A stretch of DNA of 31,585 nucleotides, from contig CAZDXJ010000020.1 of the NCBI GenBank assembly GCA_964509475.1, positions 1-31,585 on the forward strand, written 5' to 3'. Position numbers and translations under genes: made by a program. The notes under the pieces were generated by a model. The model worked only from the letters and a program-made list of their open reading frames with translations. It ran no database searches and was not told the DNA's origin. Below, piece by piece: positions 16,818-26,100 of the stretch. This stretch comes from CAZDXJ01 sp964509475. Lineage in GTDB: Bacteria > Pseudomonadota > Gammaproteobacteria > Methylococcales > Methylomonadaceae. Numbering within the stretch: position 1 is the stretch's first letter; every line of letters starts with the position of its first letter.

Positions 16818-17753
16818 CTACAAGTTCGTGGACTCAATACACGATTGCAGAGCTTTTTTTATATCATCCCATTGACTGCGGGCAAATACAAATTCCACAC
16901 GATTGTCATGATGCTGAAGAGCCGGTGAAACCCGCATCAAACCATCACTGTAGTTGAATATAAAACAACCCTGGTCGGTTGTCAGAACTGCTTTCATACG
17001 CTCTGGTGCAAAACCTTCGACCCAATCCACAAATTTTTCCAGGTTGAATATCGTATCCTTTGAAAAAACCTGGCCATAACTTTGCCATTTCCGACTATTC
17101 GGGTTAATTGCATGAACATCGGAAAATCGCGGTTTTCTGCCCGCGTGTCTCGGCAAATCCAGCCATCGCCGGTTCACCCGGCCCTGTACCGTTTGCCCGG
17201 TTCGGATTTTACCGGCTGCGCTGTCTTCACAGTATTTGGCAAAACGCTGTAAATCCTCGGGACTGGCCAAATCCACTTTGTTGGCGATCAAGACATCGGC
17301 CAGTGCAATTTGATCGACAAAATTTTCATTGCAAATATAACGGCTGTCATCGAGTTTACGCGCATCCAGCAAACAAATACTGGCGCGTATCTGCAAAACG
17401 GAGCGAAAATGAACATCGCTCAGAGTCTGTAAAATACGATACGGATGTCCCAAACCCGAAGGTTCAATCAGCAACCGGTCCGGTTTTGCCTGTTTCAGCA
17501 AGCGATTGACGGCAACCTGTAACGGCACACCCACCGCACAGCATAAACAGCCACCGGGAACTTCCTTGACAAAAACACCCTGGGTCTTGTAAATCGCGCC
17601 ATCGATACCCACCTTGCCAAATTCATTGACCAGAACCGCCCATTTTTCATGCACGGGTTTATTCTGCAACAGATGCAAAATCGCCGTTGTCTTGCCCACA
17701 CCGAGAAACCCCATGATCAAATTTGTCGGTATGGCATATAAACCGGGTACCAT
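16818..17753 (-). CDS. CobW/COG0523-family GTPase, probable metallochaperone (311 aa)
   Basis: A G3E GTPase of the CobW/YjiA group, thought to deliver or sense metals such as zinc or cobalt. The P-loop GFLGVGKTT is at residues 15-23 and the diagnostic CxCC metal motif (GGCLCC; C69, C71, C72) follows. LLIEPSGLGHP and the NKVD motif complete the GTPase core, and there is a short CobW C-terminal domain. The frame is open to 17852, but the ATG at 17753 puts the IPTNLIMGFLG motif where the family has it; neither start has a strong ribosome binding site. It is upstream of hemF on the same strand. Which metal and client it serves is not shown by the sequence. Confidence 0.88.
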   Translation of the reverse strand: MVPGLYAIPTNLIMGFLGVGKTTAILHLLQNKPVHEKWAVLVNEFGKVGIDGAIYKTQGVFVKEVPGGCLCCAVGVPLQVAVNRLLKQAKPDRLLIEPSGLGHPYRILQTLSDVHFRSVLQIRASICLLDARKLDDSRYICNENFVDQIALADVLIANKVDLASPEDLQRFAKYCEDSAAGKIRTGQTVQGRVNRRWLDLPRHAGRKPRFSDVHAINPNSRKWQSYGQVFSKDTIFNLEKFVDWVEGFAPERMKAVLTTDQGCFIFNYSDGLMRVSPALQHHDNRVEFVFARSQWDDIKKALQSCIESTNL

Positions 17754-17971
17754 CAGTTTTAACGCACTTCGCCTTTCAGATTGGATAATTTGCCAATGGA
17801 TTAAAACTGTAAGAGCGGTTTTGGCCGCAGCCCATAAAACGGACTGTTGCATTTCATAACAATTTTAACCCGTTACCGATAATTTTACCGGACAATGTAA
17901 ATGCCTGCCCGATATTCCCTTTATGTAGTAATATAAAACTCAACCGTACAAAAAACGATAGTAGTGGCAAA

Positions 17972-20524
17972 ATGACAAAACACCCCCCAATGCTGAACCC
18001 TGCACAGCTGCCTCCACCTCTGGATGCCGATAGCGCACAAACGCTGGCGACAAACGCAATACTGGATTATTTGCACAGCTCCAAAGACGGACTGTCAACT
18101 GCCGCCGCCAATGAACGATTGGCCTGGTATGGTGAAAACAGCATCCAGGAAAAACAAACCCACCCCTGGTTGAAGTTCCTGTCTTATTTTTGGGGTCCGA
18201 TTGCCTGGATGATCGAAATTGCCGCGCTATTATCGGCAATCGTTCAGGATTATCAAAACCTGATTATTATCCTGACCTTGCTGTTATTCAATGCGGTAGT
18301 CGGTTTTTGGCAGGAATATCAGGCCGGTAATGCCATTGAACAATTAAAAAAAAATCTGGCCCTGCAAGCCCATGTGCGCCGGGATGGGAAGTGGCGGCAG
18401 ATTGATGCAAAACAACTCGTCCCAGGTGATATTGGGCGCTTATATCTCGGTGATGTCATTCCGGCGGATATGGTGTTGCTTGACGGTGATTACCTGAGCG
18501 TCGATCAATCCACATTGACCGGGGAATCCCTGCCGGTGGACAAGGAAGCGGGCGATTGGGTCTATTCCAGCACCATTGTCAAACAGGGTGAAATGATCGG
18601 CGTGGTTACGGCAACCGGCAAGGATACTTATTTCGGCCAAACCGCGCATCTGGTGGAAAACGCCAAACAGGTTTCACATTTTCAAAAAGCCGTATTGAGC
18701 ATCGGCGATTACCTTATCTATATCAGTCTGGCTCTGGTTGCCTTGCTGTTTTTAGTGGGCTTGCAACGCAACCTGCCGGTTCTGGAATTGATGCAATTCG
18801 CCCTGATCCTGACCGTCGCCTCGATTCCAGTCGCCCTGCCCGCGGTGCTTTCACTGACCATGGCGGTTGGCGCCATGAAACTGGCCCGGTTAAAGGCCAT
18901 TGTTTCCCGTCTCGAGTCCATTGAAGAGATTGCCGGTATGGATATTCTGTGTTCAGACAAAACCGGCACATTGACCCAAAACCGGTTGAGCATTGGCCAG
19001 CCGGTTTTATTTCAGGTGAGCGGTAGCCAGGAGTTATTGACCATGGCCGCTTTGGCTTCCGAAGCCGATACACCGGATGCCATTGACAGCGCAATCTTCC
19101 AGAGCCTGGACAACAAAGGCAGTCTGCAAACGTATTGCCGGGAGCATTTTATGCCTTTCGATCCGGTCAGCAAGCGTTGTGAAGCCCATATCAAGGATAA
19201 CCAGGGCCGCACATTCAAAGTCAGCAAAGGCGCCCCCCAGGTTATCATGACACTTTGCAAACTGGATGATACGACACGTATCCGGGCCGAACAGGCTGTT
19301 GAGGCATTTGCCGGAAAGGGCTATCGTGCCCTGGGCGTTGCCCGTTGCCTGCAAATGGATGACTGGCAATTTCTTGGCCTGCTGCCACTTTATGATCCAC
19401 CCAGGGAGGATGCCGCCGAAACCCTGGCGCAAGCCCGGCAACAAGGCATTCATATCAAAATGGTTACCGGCGACAATATTGCCATTGCCCGCCAAATTGC
19501 CGGTGAACTCGGTCTTGGCCAAAATATTCTCGATGCTGATCAAATCATAAAAGGCCAGCAACAGAAAGACATTACCCATCAGGTAGCCAGATGCGCTGAA
19601 CACGCCGATGGCTTCGCCCAGGTTTTCCCCGAGCATAAATATTGGCTGGTCAAGGATTTACAGGCCAATCATCACCTGGTCGGCATGACCGGCGATGGCG
19701 TAAACGACGCGCCGGCCTTGAAACAAGCCGATGTTGGCATCGCCGTTTCCGGTGCCACCAATGCCGCTCGTGCGGCGGCCGACCTGGTATTGACCGCGCC
19801 GGGATTGAGCGTCATCGTACAAGCTGTCGAGGAAGCCCGGCGTATTTTTGAACGCATGAATGCCTATGCTATCTACCGTATTACCGAAACCATCCGTATT
19901 ATGCTGTTTATGGTTTTGGCCATGCTGGTTTATAATTTTTATCCGATCACAGCGGTCATGATCATTTTACTGGCTCTGTTGAACGATTTGCCTATCCTGA
20001 CCATTGCCAGGGACAATACCTGGCTGGACCCAAGACCGGTACGCTGGAACATGCACAAAGTGCTGACACTGGCAACGGTTTTGGGCGGTATTGGTGTGCT
20101 TGAGACATTTTTGTTAATGGTGATCGCGGAAAAATATTTTCAGGTCAGTCAAGCCGAGCTGCAGACGATTATATTTCTTAAACTGGCCATTGCCGGTCAC
20201 CTGACTTTGTTCGTCGCCCGAACCCGGCAATTTTTTCTGTTCCGCCCTTTTCCAGCGCCCTTGTTGTTATCCGCCATTATCGGCACCCAAATCGCCGCCG
20301 CCATGATGGCCGGCATGGGCTGGCTGATTAGCCCGATTTCCTGGAATTATGTCGGATTAATCTGGCTGTATTGCCTGATCTGGGTGTTTATCGAAGATGG
20401 GCTTAAATTACTGGTCTATCGGCAACTGGAACACAAAACCGCACGCCATCGACGCTTTTTGTCCAGCATCAAGCATTCGATGCACAGCCACAGGAAACAT
20501 TACCGTCATTACAATAACCATTGA
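17972..20524 (+). CDS. P-type (IIIA) plasma-membrane H+-ATPase (850 aa)
   Basis: This ATPase should pump protons out of the cytoplasm at the cost of ATP. The order is the N-terminal cation ATPase domain, the actuator motif DQSTLTGESLPVDKE, the phosphorylation site D329 in CSDKTGTLTQNRLS, the nucleotide domain with KGAPQVI, the hinge MVTGDNIAIARQIA, GMTGDGVNDAPALKQADVGIAVSGATNAARAAADLVL (split around residues 570-610) and about ten membrane segments in all. The overall pattern is that of type IIIA proton pumps, not heavy-metal or calcium pumps. The C-terminal tail is unusually rich in histidine (8 in the last 30 residues). Its stop is 34 bases before ppsA, so the two are probably one operon. 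Ion specificity is inferred from family likeness. Confidence 0.9.
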   Translation: MTKHPPMLNPAQLPPPLDADSAQTLATNAILDYLHSSKDGLSTAAANERLAWYGENSIQEKQTHPWLKFLSYFWGPIAWMIEIAALLSAIVQDYQNLIIILTLLLFNAVVGFWQEYQAGNAIEQLKKNLALQAHVRRDGKWRQIDAKQLVPGDIGRLYLGDVIPADMVLLDGDYLSVDQSTLTGESLPVDKEAGDWVYSSTIVKQGEMIGVVTATGKDTYFGQTAHLVENAKQVSHFQKAVLSIGDYLIYISLALVALLFLVGLQRNLPVLELMQFALILTVASIPVALPAVLSLTMAVGAMKLARLKAIVSRLESIEEIAGMDILCSDKTGTLTQNRLSIGQPVLFQVSGSQELLTMAALASEADTPDAIDSAIFQSLDNKGSLQTYCREHFMPFDPVSKRCEAHIKDNQGRTFKVSKGAPQVIMTLCKLDDTTRIRAEQAVEAFAGKGYRALGVARCLQMDDWQFLGLLPLYDPPREDAAETLAQARQQGIHIKMVTGDNIAIARQIAGELGLGQNILDADQIIKGQQQKDITHQVARCAEHADGFAQVFPEHKYWLVKDLQANHHLVGMTGDGVNDAPALKQADVGIAVSGATNAARAAADLVLTAPGLSVIVQAVEEARRIFERMNAYAIYRITETIRIMLFMVLAMLVYNFYPITAVMIILLALLNDLPILTIARDNTWLDPRPVRWNMHKVLTLATVLGGIGVLETFLLMVIAEKYFQVSQAELQTIIFLKLAIAGHLTLFVARTRQFFLFRPFPAPLLLSAIIGTQIAAAMMAGMGWLISPISWNYVGLIWLYCLIWVFIEDGLKLLVYRQLEHKTARHRRFLSSIKHSMHSHRKHYRHYNNH

Positions 20525-20558
20525 AAAGATTCATTCCATACAATTACCGGAGTACTTT

Positions 20559-22973
20559 ATGGACGGCCACTACATTCGTTTTTTTAAAGATATCGGCATG
20601 GACGATATTCCTCTGGTCGGTGGAAAAAACGCCTCGCTGGGAGAAATGTACCGAAAACTGAATCCCGAAGGCGTGCCGGTACCCAACGGCTTTGCAATTA
20701 CCGCCGCCGCCTATCGCGATACCCTGGAACAAGCCGGTGCCTGGCCTGCATTGCACAAGGCCCTGGACAATCTGGATGGCAACGATATCAAGGCGCTGGA
20801 ACGAGCCGGTCAACGCGCCCGCGCTATTGTTTATAACGCCGGGTTTTCGCAAACCCTGCAAACTGAAATTATCGCCGCTTACCGGCAATTGCAGCAGCAA
20901 TACGGTTCCGGTGTCAGCCTGGCCATCCGCAGTTCCGCAACCGCTGAAGACCTGCCCACCGCCAGTTTTGCCGGACAACAGGACACCTATTTGAATATAT
21001 CCGGCGAACAAGCCTTGCTGGAAGCCTGCCGGCGCTGTTTTGCCAGCCTGTTCACTGATCGCGCCATTCACTATCGCATCGATCAAGGCTTTGAACACTT
21101 CAAGGTCGCCTTGTCGATTGGTGTTATGAAAATGGTGCGTTCCGATTTGGCCAGCAGCGGGGTTATGTTTTCTCTCGATACTGAAACCGGTTTTCGTGAT
21201 GTCGTTTTCATTACCGGCGCTTACGGTCTGGGTGAAACCGTCGTCCAGGGTGCGGTGGATCCGGATGAATATTATGTACATAAACCTACGCTTACCCGGG
21301 GTTATCGCTGTGTTTTGCGCAGAAAACGCGGCAGCAAAAAAATCAAGATGGTTTACGCTCGGGGACAGGATCGTTTGACCACACGAACCGTACCGACATC
21401 CCCGTCGGAACGGGAAGGTTTTTGTCTAACCGATGCCGAAGTTCTGCGTCTGGCTGATTACGCCCTTAAGGTGGAGCATTTGTACAGCCCAAACAGTGAC
21501 CGGCCTATGGACATGGAATGGGCCAAGGATGGCCTGGACGGTCAACTTTATCTGGTTCAGGCACGTCCTGAAACCGTGGTCTCGCAGCAACAGGGAGCGG
21601 TTCTGGAAGAATACCGGCTTCAGGAAGCCGGAGAAGCCATCGTAACAGGACGTGCTGTGGGCAGCAAAATCGCCAGTGGTTTGGTGCATATTATCGACAA
21701 CCCGGCCCGGCTGGCAGATTTTCAGGCGGGTGAAGTACTTGTCGCTGACAACACCACCCCGGATTGGGAACCCGTAATGAAAACCGCTGCCGCGATTGTT
21801 ACCAACCGGGGCGGCCGCACTTGCCATGCGGCCATCGTCGCCCGGGAACTTGGCATCCCGGCCGTTGTCGGCACCGAAAACGGCAGTCAACGCATTCAAA
21901 ACGGAGAAGCGGTTACGGTATCTTGCGCCGAAGGCGATATGGGCAAGGTCTACCGCAATGCCTTGAACTTTGATATAAAACGCACCGATTTATCCAGCTT
22001 GCCGCGCCCTGCAACCCATATCCTGATCAACCTGGGCAATCCGGAACGGGCGTTTAAAACCCGCTTTCTGCCCAATGACGGCGTCGGTCTGGCGCGTATG
22101 GAATTTATCATTAACGAATACATAAAAATCCATCCAATGGCCTTGTTGTATCCCGGCAAGATTAAAGAAGAACACGAACGTGCGGCCATCCAGCAATTAC
22201 TTCGAGGCTATGACAACCCGGCTGAATTTTTCATCCAGCGCCTGTCCGAAGGGGTGGGTACCATTGCGGCGGCCTTTTACCCAAAACCGGTTATTGTCCG
22301 CTTGTCCGATTTCAAATCCAATGAATACGCCACCTTGCTGGGCGGTCGTGCTTTTGAACCCGAGGAAGAAAACCCGATGCTGGGTTTTCGTGGTGCCTCC
22401 CGTTATACACATCCCGATTACGCGCCGGGTTTTGCCCTCGAGTGCGCGGCAATGAAACGGGTACGGGAAGAAATGGGTTTGACCAATCTGAAACTGATGA
22501 TTCCATTTTGCCGCCGGATTGAGGAAGGCCGGCGGGTTCTCGATAAAATGGCGGCATTGGGTCTGCAACGCGGTGCCAATGGCCTGGAAATTTACGTCAT
22601 GTGCGAAATTCCCAACAATGTTATCCAAATCGACGCTTTCGCTGAATTGTTTGACGGCTTTTCCATTGGTTCCAACGATTTGACGCAATTGACCCTGGGC
22701 ATCGATCGGGATTCCTGCCAGGTCGCCGCTGTGTTTGATGAGCGCGATGCTGGAGTCAAGGCAATGATCCGCCTGGCCATAGAAGGCGCCAAACGCAGCC
22801 ATCGACACTGCGGTATCTGCGGTCAGGCTCCTTCGGATTACCCTGAAATTGCAGAATTTTTGGTCGAAAACGGCATTGATTCAATCAGTCTGAACCCCGA
22901 TAGCGTCATCCAAACCACAATGCGTATTCTCGATGCCGAAAAACGCCTAGGACGCCTGCCCCGAAGCCTGTGA
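20559..22973 (+). CDS. ppsA: Phosphoenolpyruvate synthase PpsA (804 aa)
   Basis: PpsA converts pyruvate and ATP to phosphoenolpyruvate, AMP and phosphate, feeding gluconeogenesis. The N-terminal ATP-grasp domain (GGKNASLGEMYRKL, RSSATAEDLPTASFAGQQDT) is followed by the swivelling phosphohistidine domain with H423 in GGRTCHAAIVARELG (E. coli H421) and the TIM-barrel domain with GFRGASRY, SNDLTQLTLG and cysteines 751 and 754 in CGICGQ. The frame is open to 20397, overlapping the ATPase gene, but GGAG lies 6 nt before the ATG at 20559, and that N-terminus fits the family. Length is normal. Confidence 0.97.
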   Translation: MDGHYIRFFKDIGMDDIPLVGGKNASLGEMYRKLNPEGVPVPNGFAITAAAYRDTLEQAGAWPALHKALDNLDGNDIKALERAGQRARAIVYNAGFSQTLQTEIIAAYRQLQQQYGSGVSLAIRSSATAEDLPTASFAGQQDTYLNISGEQALLEACRRCFASLFTDRAIHYRIDQGFEHFKVALSIGVMKMVRSDLASSGVMFSLDTETGFRDVVFITGAYGLGETVVQGAVDPDEYYVHKPTLTRGYRCVLRRKRGSKKIKMVYARGQDRLTTRTVPTSPSEREGFCLTDAEVLRLADYALKVEHLYSPNSDRPMDMEWAKDGLDGQLYLVQARPETVVSQQQGAVLEEYRLQEAGEAIVTGRAVGSKIASGLVHIIDNPARLADFQAGEVLVADNTTPDWEPVMKTAAAIVTNRGGRTCHAAIVARELGIPAVVGTENGSQRIQNGEAVTVSCAEGDMGKVYRNALNFDIKRTDLSSLPRPATHILINLGNPERAFKTRFLPNDGVGLARMEFIINEYIKIHPMALLYPGKIKEEHERAAIQQLLRGYDNPAEFFIQRLSEGVGTIAAAFYPKPVIVRLSDFKSNEYATLLGGRAFEPEEENPMLGFRGASRYTHPDYAPGFALECAAMKRVREEMGLTNLKLMIPFCRRIEEGRRVLDKMAALGLQRGANGLEIYVMCEIPNNVIQIDAFAELFDGFSIGSNDLTQLTLGIDRDSCQVAAVFDERDAGVKAMIRLAIEGAKRSHRHCGICGQAPSDYPEIAEFLVENGIDSISLNPDSVIQTTMRILDAEKRLGRLPRSL

Positions 22974-22987
22974 TGCATTAAGCATCA
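22971..22987 (+). terminator. Hairpin at the ppsA stop codon
   Basis: TGATGC ATTAA GCATCA is a perfect 6-bp stem with a 5-base loop that includes the ppsA stop codon. No T-tract follows, so it is at best a weak or factor-dependent terminator or an mRNA 3' end protector. Confidence 0.3.
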
Positions 22988-23058
22988 GTAAAATGTCCGG
23001 GATCATGGTCAATCGATCTGCTGCTTTTATTTTTGGCATACGCTTATTTTGTCAAGCC

Positions 23059-23087
23059 TTGTAATTTTCTTAAAAAAGTGTTAAATA
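23059..23087 (+). promoter_or_regulatory. Candidate sigma-70-type promoter for the surface protein
   Basis: TTGTAA (23059-23064) and TAAATA (23082-23087) are separated by 17 bases and sit in an AT-rich stretch about 30 bases before the start codon at 23118. Both boxes deviate from consensus. The -10 box overlaps a CRP-like palindrome at 23079-23094. Confidence 0.3.
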
Positions 23088-23117
23088 TATCACAAATATA
23101 GAAATCGAGGTGAAACA

Positions 23118-26100
23118 ATGATTTCAAATCATATAAAATTGACGAACATTTTTGCCTTGAAAAAACACTTCTCCAGAATTTTTCTGATCCTTGTATTGTG
23201 TCTTTCAAGCCAGACGGTTCTTACCGCACCAGCGGGATACAGCAAATACTTCATCCCGGGCGCTGAAACGGACATGCTGACAATTCTTGAAGCCATCGGC
23301 GTGGGCAGCCAGGGAAGCACCACGCATGTGATCATTGGCGTGACCAGCTGGTCGAAAAACACCACCCTTTGTTATGATCACTGGGAGGATGGCTACGAAT
23401 ACGATCCACTCAACCCGGGTTCTGCCACTTGCGATGAAACCGTAGCACTGACGGCTGCCGCGCCATCGCATACGTTTGAATCGGCGAACGTTGATCCGGC
23501 TGCCCCGCCCCCCGCCAACTGCAACACCACCGGAACGTGCAACTACGATGGCCGGGATATCATTTACGCCATCGGCGGCGCTGTTACGGTCAGCCGCAGC
23601 AGCTGGGCAGAAACAACGGGCACGGTATTGGCGCTGGCCTGGGAAGTGTATCCGGTTACCCCGCAACTAACAAGCTACATCCTGCCGTTTGGCGAGGATC
23701 TGGCGGCACCTGCTCCGGGACCCAACCTTCAGGACTTCAACCGTGTATTCGCGCTGATCCAGGCGACTGAAAACAACACCACGATCAATATCTATGACAA
23801 AAATGGCGCCGCGCTGATCAGCAATATCGTCTTGCAACAAGGTCAGGTTTACCGCCTTGACGACAGCAAACTCGCTGCCGGAGCCACCCTGAATACCGGC
23901 ACCCGCATCGAAGCCGATAAAACCATTCAGATGCACTATGTCATCGGCGAGCTGAACTCCCAATATGAAATTCGCGGTTTGGCGGCGTTTCCCAGGGGCT
24001 TCTGGAGCAAAGAATACTATGCGCCGGTGCCTTCTTTCGGCAATGCCGCGATTGGCAATGTAACGACCGAAATCTATCTGTACAACCCCCATTCAACCGC
24101 CTTGACCATCAATTACGAAATGGGCAATGGCACGACCGGCAGCGTCAGCGTGCCCGCGCTCGATACCATTGCCCTGACTACGGCAGCCGGCGGCGCCAGC
24201 ATACCGACAAATTCCGCCATTTACCTGAATGCCAGCGATGTATTCTGGGGCATCTCGACCATCGACAAGGCCAATGTCGTGTACGACTGGGCTTACAGCC
24301 TGGTGCCCCGGGCCATGCTGACCAACGAACATTATCTGGCCTGGGCGCCCGGCTCGACCAACGCGCCAACGGGCGGTGGCACGGGTGATGAAAACGATTC
24401 CGGCGTATTCATCGCACCAGCGCAGGATGCCATCCGGGTATTCGTCGATTATGACTCGAACGGAACAGTCGATCAGACCTATAACCTGGGGCGCTTGCAA
24501 AGCCAGTATATTTTTGATCCCAACGATGGCGACATGTCGAATGCCCATATTTGGGCGACAGGACCTTATGTGGCAGCCTATGGGCAAAATGCCGATACAG
24601 CCGCCATCAGCGCACCGGCCATTGATGTGGGCTATACCATGCTGCCCAGCCTTGATACCGATATTGTCATAAAAACCGGTAAAAGCGCCGATCCGGTCAT
24701 GGTGCCGGCGGCATCAGGCAGCCAGACCACCTTCACATTGACGGTAGACAGCAGTCAATATGCCGTTGACAACCTCTCGGCCGATGATTTGCTGCCGGCG
24801 GGTTGGACTTATATATCAGGTTCGACCACCATTACCCGCGCCGACTTGACGACATTAACCGGCGCTGCCGCCGATCCGGCTATAACCGGCAGCACCCTGT
24901 CCTGGTCCTCAGCCCAATTGCTGAGCCTGGCGCCCAGGCAAACCCTGACCATCCAATACAAGGCCCAAACCTCGGCAACGCATACGGTTGGCGATGTTAC
25001 CGAGAACCGCTTTACCGCTACCGGTACCCGAACCGTCCAGGGCATTACCCAAACATTTGCCAGCAAGGCTTTCGCTTTCAACACCTTTGGCAATTTGCAA
25101 ATCAATAAAACCAGCACCGCTGGCACTCCCTTGTTTCCGGGCGATAATTACAGCTATACCATAACGGTGACCAATCCTTCCGGCAGCACGGCTACCTATA
25201 ACAATGTCGCCCTGTATGATCCTCTGCCGCCCGGTATCAGCTATGTGGCAGGCACTTCCCAGGTAACGGCGCCGGTTGCGGGAACAACCTCTAATGTTTT
25301 GGATACATTCTCGATCGCTGCCTATAACAACAATGACGGTAACATCAACTGGGCCGGTAACTGGATTGAAACCGGCGACGATGGAGCGGCGGCGACCGGC
25401 AATATCGGCGTGCAATACGGCGTGCAGCACGCCTTGTTTCTGGATGCCTGGTTTGGTGGCAATACCGCCTTGCCGCGCTCACTGTGCCGGACGATCGATG
25501 CCAGCGCTTATGTCTCCGCAAACCTGAGCTATGATTACCAGCTTTATACTGGCACCGGTAATTCACCCGATCCACGGAACCACATCGACGTTTATATCAA
25601 GGCGGGCGGCCAGCCTGATCGCTTGATCGCCAGCCACGAAACGCCCGATAGCAATGGCGCTATAAATGGCGGTGGCTCTATAAGCCAGGCCATTCCATCA
25701 AGCTATCTTACTGCAAATACGAAGGTATGCTTTCAGGTTACCAGCGGTTTCGATACGGCAAACGGTGATGCTCTCGGGTTCACCAATGTGCGCGTGGATG
25801 TAACCACGGCTCCCGGTCCTGGCACGGCAACGGTTGCGGCCGGATCACCCCCCAACTGGGTCGATGCCACCCAGAAATATGCGCTGGGTCCGGGTCAAAG
25901 CCTGACCTTAAGCTACCAGATCCGCGTCGATAACCCGCTGGCCACAGGCATTGATCAAATCCGCAACACGGTCTCGGTTACTACGGTAGAAACCGTGGTT
26001 CCCCTGGCTGCTACGGTTACCAATACAGTCAACAACCCCAGCACTGCCTCCGCCCGCGTGGGTGATCGCATCTGGCTGGACACTAACGGCAACGGAACGC

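Noticed and set aside
17845..17875. Zur-like site upstream of the COG0523 GTPase
   Set aside because: Only a partial half-site resemblance (GTTATGAAATG on the minus strand) is present; the second half of the palindrome is missing.
23180..23230. Lipobox in the surface protein signal peptide (LVLC)
   Set aside because: The residue before the cysteine is leucine rather than Gly, Ala or Ser, so a signal peptidase I site near QTVLTA fits better.
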